From Arenibacter algicola (GTDB taxonomy: Bacteria; Bacteroidota; Bacteroidia; Flavobacteriales; Flavobacteriaceae), in NCBI RefSeq assembly GCF_000733925.1, contig NZ_JPOO01000003.1, positions 2,914,001 to 2,978,000 on the forward strand: DNA of 64,000 nucleotides, read 5' to 3'. Positions 56,705-64,000 of the stretch are shown in pieces (the stretch's first letter is position 1; every line of letters starts with the position of its first letter). The translations under genes and the position numbers were made by a program. A model generated the notes under the pieces. The model searched no databases, had not been told where the DNA came from, and saw only the letters and a list, made by a program, of their open reading frames with translations.

Positions 56705-57682
56705 CTATTTGGTCAAGAATTCCCGGTGTTCTTTTTTTTGTAGTTCTTCTGGGGAAAGGGATTTGAAATATTCGTAGACTTTCTTAAGGCCCTCGGCCCT
56801 GTTCACTTTAGGCTCCCATCCCAATATTTCCTTAGCCCTCGTAATGTCTGGCTCACGCTGCATGGGATCATCTTGTGGCAAGGGCTTGTATATTATTTTC
56901 TGGTCCGTTCCAGTAAGTTTAATAATTTCCTCTGCAAATTGCTTGATCGTTGTTTCATGTGGATTGCCAATATTTATGGGATCGGTATAGTTGCTCATCA
57001 ATAAGCGGTAGATACCCTCCACCTGATCGTCTATATAGCAAAAGGATCTTGTTTGGGAACCATCCCCAAAAACGGTAAGATCCTCGCCTCTTAGGGCCTG
57101 TCCCATAAAGGCAGGTACCACCCTTCCGTCGTTCAATCTCATCCTGGACCCATAGGTGTTGAAAATACGAACGATACGTGTATCAACGCCGTGAAAACGA
57201 TGATAGGCCATGGTAATGGATTCCATAAATCTTTTGGCCTCATCATAAACCCCACGTGGTCCAATTGGGCTAACGTTGCCGTAATAGTCCTCACTTTGCG
57301 GATGCACTAGGGGATCACCGTACACCTCCGAAGTAGAGGCAACCAATATCCTAGCTTTTTTTTCTTTGGCAAGGCCCAACAAGTTTAAGGTACCCAAGGA
57401 ACCAACCTTTAGGGTTTCAATGGGGATCTTTAAGTAATCTATGGGACTTGCGGGAGAGGCAAAATGCAGGATATAGTCGAGTTTCCCTGGAATATGTACA
57501 AATTTGGAGACATCGTGGTGTTGAAACTCAAATTGTTCCAAGGGGAAAAGATGTTCAATATTCTTAAGGTCACCGGTAATCAGGTTATCCATGGCAATAA
57601 CGTAATAACCTTCTTTTATAAAGCGATCGCATAAATGCGATCCCAAAAATCCGGCAGCCCCGGTGATAAGTACTTTTTTCAT
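56705..57682 (-). CDS. UDP-glucuronic acid decarboxylase (UXS-type SDR)
   Basis: 325 residues. Extended SDR fold: NAD-binding [11 protein letters not shown] (8-18), [12 protein letters not shown] at 72-83, catalytic Thr117 with Tyr146-x3-Lys150 (GVYDEAK), and [10 protein letters not shown] (173-182). ASPASP and the [18 protein letters not shown] phrase are typical of UXS, which converts UDP-glucuronate to UDP-xylose. The ATG overlaps the stop of the upstream WecA-like gene by 4 bp (ATGA), so the two are translationally coupled. It feeds a pentose donor to the surface glycan. Confidence 0.9.
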   Translation of the reverse strand: MKKVLITGAAGFLGSHLCDRFIKEGYYVIAMDNLITGDLKNIEHLFPLEQFEFQHHDVSKFVHIPGKLDYILHFASPASPIDYLKIPIETLKVGSLGTLNLLGLAKEKKARILVASTSEVYGDPLVHPQSEDYYGNVSPIGPRGVYDEAKRFMESITMAYHRFHGVDTRIVRIFNTYGSRMRLNDGRVVPAFMGQALRGEDLTVFGDGSQTRSFCYIDDQVEGIYRLLMSNYTDPINIGNPHETTIKQFAEEIIKLTGTDQKIIYKPLPQDDPMQREPDITRAKEILGWEPKVNRAEGLKKVYEYFKSLSPEELQKKEHREFLTK

Positions 57683-58851
57683 TTGTCGTTATTCTTGTGG
57701 TTTCTTTGAGGACTTTTCTTTTTAATTGGGTTGTCCACTTTTTCTTTTATTTTTTCCACCTTTCGTTTAATTTTTATTTTTTGTTTTAATGTGGAAAAGC
57801 TGTAGTTAAATCTGAAAAAAATGTAGGCTAGCAAAATTACAACGGACACTAGAAAAATCACCATTCCTAAATTTTTGGCTGTACTACCTAATACAATGAA
57901 AAGCATTACAAAAATCAAATTAAAACAACCTACAAGAAAACTGGCTTGTTTATGGGATAGTCCCCAATAGTCTATTAAGACGTGATGGGTATGATTGCGA
58001 TCTGGTGAAAATGGACCTTTTTTATTCACTAGGCGAATTGCAAATACCCTGGCGGTATCGAAAAGGGGAACAATTAAGATACTTATAGCTATTAAAGGAG
58101 CATTTTCCAATAAAAAGGGTAGGTCTACGTACGTATTCGGCTTTAAAGCAAGAAATTTGAGTGTTAAAATACTAATAATAAAACCTACAATTAAAGAGCC
58201 AGTGTCACCCATGAATATTTTTCTGTCGGAAGAGATATTAAATCCCAAAAATGCTATAAGACTAGCATTCATTGTGATAGATATTAGCGCATAATAATAT
58301 TCCTCTGTCAAATAAAATATTGTTGTATATATAAGCATAATTACGACTCCCACTACGGAGGCTAGTCCGTCTATGCCATCTATTAGATTATAACTATTTA
58401 TTATTGTCAACATCATGAAACCGCCAATAACAATATATAAATAATAAGGAATTTCGTTGATATTGAGGAAGCCATTCAGGGAGTAAATGGTAAACCCCTC
58501 ATTCACTAAAACAAAAGAAATAGCTAATGTTTGGGCAATTAGTTTGGACCCAGCGGATATTACTACCAAATCATCCTTTAGACCTATTATAAAAAGTATT
58601 GTCAAACCCGGAATAATGTACATACCTTCTTCAAAGGTATTCCACCCACGGATAAAGAATAAGGCAATCACAAAGGTGTAATAAAAGGCTACACCCCCTA
58701 AGGTTGGAGTTTTATTCTGATGTGAACTTCTGTGGTTGGGATCGTCCATTAATCTTTTATATTCAACAACCTTAATTATTTTAGGGATGGTCAAATATGT
58801 AAGCAAGAAGGCTCCGATGAATACAGATATGGCGGTTTCTAGAAAATTCAC
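57679..58851 (-). CDS. WecA/MraY-like undecaprenyl-phosphate sugar-1-phosphate transferase
   Basis: 390 residues, about ten or eleven membrane helices. Motifs of the GT4/MraY superfamily: [17 protein letters not shown] (37-53), GLKDDL (about 90), [12 protein letters not shown] (about 155-166), FMGDTGSL (about 213) and the loop RNHTHHVL (about 287). It starts glycan assembly on undecaprenyl phosphate at the inner membrane. The basic C-terminal tail ([15 protein letters not shown]) is cytosolic. Coupled to UXS. Confidence 0.9.
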   Translation of the reverse strand: MNFLETAISVFIGAFLLTYLTIPKIIKVVEYKRLMDDPNHRSSHQNKTPTLGGVAFYYTFVIALFFIRGWNTFEEGMYIIPGLTILFIIGLKDDLVVISAGSKLIAQTLAISFVLVNEGFTIYSLNGFLNINEIPYYLYIVIGGFMMLTIINSYNLIDGIDGLASVVGVVIMLIYTTIFYLTEEYYYALISITMNASLIAFLGFNISSDRKIFMGDTGSLIVGFIISILTLKFLALKPNTYVDLPFLLENAPLIAISILIVPLFDTARVFAIRLVNKKGPFSPDRNHTHHVLIDYWGLSHKQASFLVGCFNLIFVMLFIVLGSTAKNLGMVIFLVSVVILLAYIFFRFNYSFSTLKQKIKIKRKVEKIKEKVDNPIKKKSPQRNHKNNDK

Positions 58852-58891
58852 GTTTTTTTAATCAAAAGTAAAGAACTTTAATCATTTTATA

Positions 58892-60088
58892 TTATTTGTC
58901 AATAAACCTTAACATCTTCAATGCTAAGTGAGTTCTGTCAAAATCAATCAGCATTAATTTAAATATATTTGGATCAATTGTGATTTGATTTTTTAATAGC
59001 TGCATTTTTTCAAGAAAATCGACTTTATTTTCCGGAATGAAAGCTAATCCAACATTGTATTGTTGAATTAGGTTCTTTGCCTCTCCTTCTACACCTAGTA
59101 AAATGGGTTTGTGCATGGCTGTTAATTCAAAAATTTTTGATGGGATTACAGATTTAAAGGTGTCCGACTTCCTTAGGTTAACTAAGCCAACATCTAAAAT
59201 GGATATATATTCGCTTACTAATTTTTTTTCGACCGGGTCTAACATAGTAACATTGTGGATGCCAAATTTTCTTTTTTGGGCTAATAGATTTTCTTTTTCA
59301 GCTCCAGTGCCTAAAAAAAGAAAATGTATTTTACTATCCTTAATATCCTTTGCACAGTCCAAAATAAAATCTAGTTTATGGGCCATACCATGTGTACCTA
59401 TATAACCAATTATAAACTTACCTTTGAGACCATGTTCTTCCAAAAGCCTCTGATTTTTAGGCTTTGGACCATATAATTCCATATTTGCACCATTTTTTAC
59501 AACTTCAATTTTATCTTCTTTAATTTTATGTTTATCAATTAATTGTTTTTTAAAAGAATCTGTTACTGTAATTATCTTCCATGCATTAAGATACATTTTA
59601 TGCTCCAAATATTCAAAAAATGAAATCACAGGATTATTTTTCATTGCGCCAACTGCTTTTATCGACTCTGGCCAAATATCTCGTATTTCCATCACCCATT
59701 TCGCTCGTTTCCAAAATGAAAGCCAACGGCCAGAAATGGCAGTGAAAAATTGTGGCGAGGTTGCTATAATTACATCGCATTTTATAAATAACCCGATCAA
59801 GAATGAAGAGATCATAAAACTGATGTAATCTATAGTTCTTTTGAAAAATCCTTCATTTGCCGTTATATAGGTCCATACCCGAATCACTTTAATGCCATCA
59901 ATAATTTCCTTTTGATAAAATTTGTTTTTATAGCCCTTATATACTTTCCCTTCTGGGAAATTCGGGACACATGTTATAACAGTTACGTCGACCCCGTTTT
60001 TCACCCATTCTTTACAATGTTCATGGGTTCTAGTAGCGGGAGCATTGAATTCAGGAGGAAAATTGTCAGTTAGAAAAAGTAATTTCAT
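58892..60088 (-). CDS. Glycosyltransferase family 4 (WbuB-like)
   Basis: 398 residues. N-terminal LFLTDNFPPEFNAPATRTHEHCKEW is the WbuB-type GT4 start. The C-terminal nucleotide-sugar part has IIGYIGTHGMAHKLDFIL (about 228), HFLFLGTGAEKENL and the E-x7-E-like PSKIFELTAMHKPILLGVEGEA (about 315-336). It transfers a sugar to the lipid-linked glycan. 4 bp after the heparinase-fold gene. Confidence 0.9.
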   Translation of the reverse strand: MKLLFLTDNFPPEFNAPATRTHEHCKEWVKNGVDVTVITCVPNFPEGKVYKGYKNKFYQKEIIDGIKVIRVWTYITANEGFFKRTIDYISFMISSFLIGLFIKCDVIIATSPQFFTAISGRWLSFWKRAKWVMEIRDIWPESIKAVGAMKNNPVISFFEYLEHKMYLNAWKIITVTDSFKKQLIDKHKIKEDKIEVVKNGANMELYGPKPKNQRLLEEHGLKGKFIIGYIGTHGMAHKLDFILDCAKDIKDSKIHFLFLGTGAEKENLLAQKRKFGIHNVTMLDPVEKKLVSEYISILDVGLVNLRKSDTFKSVIPSKIFELTAMHKPILLGVEGEAKNLIQQYNVGLAFIPENKVDFLEKMQLLKNQITIDPNIFKLMLIDFDRTHLALKMLRFIDK

Positions 60089-60092
60089 ACCT

Positions 60093-61676
60093 CTAGTTAA
60101 AATTTATTGTAGTGGTTAAATCTGAAGTAAAGTTTATCACGATTTTTTTCGATTCTACTAGTTTATTAAATCCCAAGGAATATCGGTAGAAATTTATTTT
60201 AATGTCAACGTCTCCTTCCAAAACGACTTCAATATTACCATCTATAATGTGTATTATATTGTCGGTAATTTGAATACGGTTTACATCGGGGTGTAAATGA
60301 ATAAAAGCGGACTTTTTATAGCCATTCCCTTTTGAAAAAGTATCCTGAATTATTATCTTGTTAGAATCACAGATAAAATTTCGAGTATGTAATATGCCTA
60401 GTTTTTTGTAGCCGTTATGTGTTGCGGAAACCGTATTGGTGTTTTCATTTAATCTTACAATTTTCGCACGACGAGCTACTCTAAATCCATCCCAAACTTC
60501 TGTTTGTTCTTGGTTATTTATTTCGACGGTGTTGTGACTAGCCGTACTTCTTTCCTTTATTCTCCTAGTATTTTTTTCGTAGGTGGAGATACCAGTATCT
60601 ACTATTACAGGTTGATTTTTATAATACAATTCAAAATTAAAAGTATCTGAATGTGCATGTCCCGGCTGGTAACTTGGTCCAATATTTCCAACATCTACAA
60701 GCAATTCGTAGTTCTTTTTCCGAAACATTCTATATCCTGAATCTGATAATGGGATAGGTTTCCATTTGATTCCAAGTTGTTTGGCATAACTAAATAATTC
60801 ATTGGATGTAGGGGCTATTCCATAAGTGGAATCATTTACCATTGGTACTGTACCGTTTTTTAAGGTAATAGCTTCTAACCAAGAAAGCATTTTATTTGCT
60901 TTTTTTTCCAGAAAGGGTAATAAAGTATCACTTTTCCAATTATTTAATCGAATTAGATTAATAATATCCAATAAACGATGGAGTAAAATTTGATGATACA
61001 TGGGGGAAAGTTCAAAATGTCCGCCATCCTTTAATATTTGCTCCTTTAGTTCTTTTGTTAATATTTTTTTTGCCTCCCTATAAAAAGATTCATCCCTAAA
61101 ATAGTATGCTCCAAACAATAAGGAATAACCATTTTCCAACAAATGGTTGCCCAATAAATGAAACTCCAAATTATGGATTAATCTTTGATAATGATTTTTA
61201 AGAACTTGGTTCACACCGTGATCATATATCGCATTATTGGATAAAAATTTAATCCAGTTGATGCCCCTCAATGATATTGGATAGGGTTCCTTTCCATCTT
61301 TTAGGGACTCTTCATTTTTTACATAGTTGTGAATTAACTTTAGACCTGTATCCGGGTTAATTAATTTTTGATTTAAAAAATCAAAATAGTTTAAATTGTA
61401 GGTCCAAAGTTTTCCATAGCCTTTATGATTCCAATTAATACAATCTTCAAAGTGGTATGTTAGATTAAGAAAAGTAAACGTATTTTCCTTTGTATAACTA
61501 TTAGCATAAAAGAACTGGTCATACCAATTTAGAGGAAGTATTTGGGTTTTTAATTCTTTTACATAATTTCCTTTATATAATTTATTACGAATTAAATAAT
61601 ATAGTTGATAATATATTTGCTTTAGTCTAAGATGTTTTAGAGTTTGTATAAGCAGGTTTAACCTATTTGGATCCAT
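60093..61676 (-). CDS. Heparinase II/III-fold protein
   Basis: 527 residues, no signal peptide. An alpha/alpha-toroid (about 60-330; GINWIKFLSNNAIYDHG, FELSPMYHQILLHRLLDIINL) is followed by the heparinase II/III beta-sheet domain (GHAHSDTFNFELYYKNQPVIVDTG about 345-370; STASHNTVEINNQEQTEVW). Members in glycan-synthesis clusters are thought to be lyases or modifying enzymes; here it lacks an export signal, so it is unlike the secreted degradative enzymes. The start overlaps the upstream oxidoreductase stop by 19 bp. Confidence 0.85.
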   Translation of the reverse strand: MDPNRLNLLIQTLKHLRLKQIYYQLYYLIRNKLYKGNYVKELKTQILPLNWYDQFFYANSYTKENTFTFLNLTYHFEDCINWNHKGYGKLWTYNLNYFDFLNQKLINPDTGLKLIHNYVKNEESLKDGKEPYPISLRGINWIKFLSNNAIYDHGVNQVLKNHYQRLIHNLEFHLLGNHLLENGYSLLFGAYYFRDESFYREAKKILTKELKEQILKDGGHFELSPMYHQILLHRLLDIINLIRLNNWKSDTLLPFLEKKANKMLSWLEAITLKNGTVPMVNDSTYGIAPTSNELFSYAKQLGIKWKPIPLSDSGYRMFRKKNYELLVDVGNIGPSYQPGHAHSDTFNFELYYKNQPVIVDTGISTYEKNTRRIKERSTASHNTVEINNQEQTEVWDGFRVARRAKIVRLNENTNTVSATHNGYKKLGILHTRNFICDSNKIIIQDTFSKGNGYKKSAFIHLHPDVNRIQITDNIIHIIDGNIEVVLEGDVDIKINFYRYSLGFNKLVESKKIVINFTSDLTTTINFN

Positions 61677-63778
61677 TTGCCTTGTTTAAGAGATTCTATA
61701 GCTGCAAATGAGGTTTTTGTAGTATTAACAATCTCATCAAAAGGAATAACTGGATTTCCGCCCTTTTGCTGCTGTTGCAACAGTTCTTTAAATTGATTAA
61801 AATGGCCTTTATCCTGCTTGGAAGAATTGGTGCCCATTCCTTTAAAGCCATATGCCTTTAACTTTCTCCAATTATCCATGATTATAGTACGTTCCTCAGA
61901 GTATACTTCAACTCTTTCTTTTGAATATCCCTTACTTCCATTGGCAAAGTAATTTATAACCGCATTGGTTCCGTTCTCGTACTTTAATAAAATGCTAGCG
62001 TTATCCGTGTTTTCCTCAGGGTGGGTGCCCATTGCGCTCATGCAAACTGATGTAACCTTACTCCCTGCAAGGTAGGAGCACAAATCTATGTAATGGCATG
62101 CTTCGCCTATTATCCTTCCGCCTCCAATTTGCATATCATGGACCCAAACATCCAGGGGTATAAAACCAGCGTTCATTGTGGCTATTATATTTATAGGTGT
62201 TCCATTATTTCCCAAGAGCTTTTTCATCTTCCTGGCCAATGGAGCAAAACGCCTATTAAAACCAACGGAAACCGATACATTTTGAGAATTATAGGCTGTA
62301 ACAATTTTATCTAATTCATGGTTGGTGAGGGCCAATGGTTTTTCTACAAAAACACTTTTACCCGCATTAATAGTTTCCAGGACCATTGGGGCATGTAAAT
62401 TATGCTGTGTTGTAATAAGCACCAAGTCCACCTCATTGTCCTCTAAAATCTCTTTATAGTTTGATGTTGAATTGGCAATACCGTGGCGTTTTGCCATAAT
62501 TGTGGAGGATAATCCTCCAGAACTTGCTATATATTTTACATCGGCTTTTATTTTTTTAAGATTAGGGAGTATGGTTGAGCTAGTAAAATTTCCTGCCCCT
62601 ATAATCCCTATAATCCCTTTTTTACCCTGAAAATTTTTGTTGACTATATTTATTGTAGAGGTTGGAGTTTCGGTGGAATCATATTCCAAAACTGAAGCGA
62701 TCGACTTGGAATTTGCCATTCCTCCGTAGACTTTTTGAAAGTCTTTTAGGGAAACCCTTTCGGTTATAAGAGGTTTTACATTAAGAACTCCTTTCGAAAT
62801 TGCATTTAGTATGGCTTCAAAATTTCTTTTTTCTGTCCATCTTACATAGCCAATAGGATAGTCATGTCCTTTTTGTTCATATTCTTCATCATATCGTCCT
62901 GGACCATAGGAGCATGAGACTTGAAAGGAAATTTCTTTTTCATAAAAGTCGGCTCTACTTATATCTAACCCAATAACACCAACGAGAACTATTCTTCCGC
63001 GTTTTCTGCACATATTGGCAGATTGTGAAATAATCTCATTACTTTTATTTGATGCTGTAATAATAACCCCATCTGCTCCTATTCCATTGGTATAAGATCC
63101 AACAAACTTTATCTGATCGGTACCATCACCAGGATTAATGGCTATAATTCCTTTCTCTTTAGCTATTTTTACTTTTTCAGGATCAAAATCAAATCCGATT
63201 ACATTACATCCATTGGCCAAAAGCAATTCTGCCGTTACCAAACCTATTAATCCCAAACCTACTACTACAATGGTTTCACCAAATGTTGGAATTAATAATC
63301 GTATTCCTTGTAATCCAATAGAACCTATCACTGTAAATACAGCTTCTTCATCTGATACGTTATCCGGGATCTTGGCAACTAAATTTTTAGGAACATTTAC
63401 ATATTCCACATGATTTCCGTTTGATGCAACTCGATCTCCTATCTTGAACTCTGTTACACCATTGCCTATTGCTACTACCACTCCAACATTACAATAACCT
63501 AAAGGTATAGGCTGATTAAGCTTGTTGAGAACAGCGTCCATTGTAGGTTTTAGTCCGTCTGTTTTTACTTTATCCAAAACCATTTTTACTTTGTCCGGTT
63601 GTTGTCGAGCTTTTTGGATAAAATTGGCTTTTCCAAATTCTACCAACATTCTTTCCGTTCCTAATGAAACCAATGACCTAGTTGTCTTAATTAGAACATG
63701 TCCGGTTTTGACCATAGGGACCGGTACTTCTTCCAATATAGTTTCCCCTTTCTTAAGGTCTTGTATGATTTGTTTCAT
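61658..63778 (-). CDS. Bidomain oxidoreductase (zinc-type dehydrogenase + Gfo/Idh/MocA)
   Basis: 706 residues, two fused enzymes. Residues about 1-365: medium-chain dehydrogenase-like (TRSLVSLGTERMLVEFGKANF, GDRVASNGNHVEYVNVP, VVVGLGLIGLVTAELLLANG), lacking an obvious structural-zinc Cys cluster. Residues about 385-700: Gfo/Idh/MocA NAD(P) domain (IIGAGNFTSSTILPNLKK, VFVEKPLALTNHEL) with substrate domain (GGGRIIGEACHYIDL). The fusion recurs in Bacteroidota surface-glycan loci, usually beside heparinase-fold genes as here. The joint reaction on a sugar is not known. Confidence 0.88.
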   Translation of the reverse strand: MKQIIQDLKKGETILEEVPVPMVKTGHVLIKTTRSLVSLGTERMLVEFGKANFIQKARQQPDKVKMVLDKVKTDGLKPTMDAVLNKLNQPIPLGYCNVGVVVAIGNGVTEFKIGDRVASNGNHVEYVNVPKNLVAKIPDNVSDEEAVFTVIGSIGLQGIRLLIPTFGETIVVVGLGLIGLVTAELLLANGCNVIGFDFDPEKVKIAKEKGIIAINPGDGTDQIKFVGSYTNGIGADGVIITASNKSNEIISQSANMCRKRGRIVLVGVIGLDISRADFYEKEISFQVSCSYGPGRYDEEYEQKGHDYPIGYVRWTEKRNFEAILNAISKGVLNVKPLITERVSLKDFQKVYGGMANSKSIASVLEYDSTETPTSTINIVNKNFQGKKGIIGIIGAGNFTSSTILPNLKKIKADVKYIASSGGLSSTIMAKRHGIANSTSNYKEILEDNEVDLVLITTQHNLHAPMVLETINAGKSVFVEKPLALTNHELDKIVTAYNSQNVSVSVGFNRRFAPLARKMKKLLGNNGTPINIIATMNAGFIPLDVWVHDMQIGGGRIIGEACHYIDLCSYLAGSKVTSVCMSAMGTHPEENTDNASILLKYENGTNAVINYFANGSKGYSKERVEVYSEERTIIMDNWRKLKAYGFKGMGTNSSKQDKGHFNQFKELLQQQQKGGNPVIPFDEIVNTTKTSFAAIESLKQGKWIQIG

Positions 63779-64000
63779 ATATAATTTTGAAGTGATGATT
63801 TTAACAAGTTGAGGATAATGAATTTTATATTCGGCAAACTTATCAAAAATTGATGTTTAATTTATTATTTATATTATTTCAATATACCTATTCCAATTAT
63901 ATTTTAGTGCTTTTTCTGAATTATTAACTCTAAGTCAATTTTCTTAAGACAATCTTAAAACCCTTTATTAAAAAGATCCATGTTAAAACAAAAAATACAA
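63779..64000. other. Promoter region of the polysaccharide run
   Basis: Very AT-rich. Minus-strand TAAGTTTG (63835-63842) fits TAnnTTTG, about 57 bp before the oxidoreductase ATG; no -33 TTG at a standard distance. Nothing else visible to the window edge. Confidence 0.35.

Overview
The window looks like a chromosomal segment of a marine-type Flavobacteriaceae bacterium (Bacteroidota). The evidence is low-GC DNA, TAnnTTTG-type -7 promoter elements before many genes, few Shine-Dalgarno sequences, type IX secretion (T9SS)/gliding genes, and several protein families that I know mainly from flavobacteria (DUF4175, DUF4254, DUF6341, DUF6427). No phage, CRISPR array or intact transposase was seen.

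Layout. 0-9 kb: the end of a GntP-type permease followed by a gluconolactonase-like lipoprotein, an NlpC/P60 lipoprotein, a small orphan protein, an ElaA-type acetyltransferase with rpiB, then divergent rnr, a head-GIN domain protein and a LysE-type exporter. 9-10.4 kb: a repeat-rich spacer, tRNA-Cys with its own promoter and terminator, and folB. 10.4-33.5 kb (minus strand): a sprC-sprD-sprB-sprF gliding/T9SS locus whose centrepiece is a 17-kb gene for a 5684-residue SprB-like adhesin. 33.7-45.2 kb: glnS, a three-gene envelope operon (YtxH, holin-like, small protein), an SPFH protein, gltX, a DUF4175 protein, ybeY and mnmG. Perfect parS-type palindromes lie on both sides of mnmG. 46-51.8 kb: a methyltransferase, an OmpH/Skp-like lipoprotein, an arsenosugar-type cluster (DUF2064, ArsS-associated CMD protein, radical-SAM ArsS) and a TetR regulator. 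52-55 kb: a GT9 glycosyltransferase with DUF4254, DUF6427 and DUF6341. 55.4-63.8 kb (minus strand): purD at the end of a surface-polysaccharide run (bidomain oxidoreductase, heparinase-fold protein, GT4 transferase, WecA/MraY-like initiating transferase, UDP-glucuronate decarboxylase). That run probably continues beyond the window.

How the parts may work together. The spr block would make and export a giant repetitive surface adhesin: SprF and the SprF-like SprD in the outer membrane, and SprC and SprB carrying gliding-motility-type C-terminal sorting domains. The sprC and sprB upstream regions share a long conserved element, which suggests co-regulation from two promoters. Inside sprB a block of about 1.5 kb is duplicated at exactly 1800 bp, with 1411 bp perfectly identical, the mark of very recent repeat expansion or gene conversion. 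The polysaccharide run would supply activated sugars and a lipid-linked glycan for the same cell surface. The two parS sites place the segment in a chromosome-segregation zone, usually origin-proximal.
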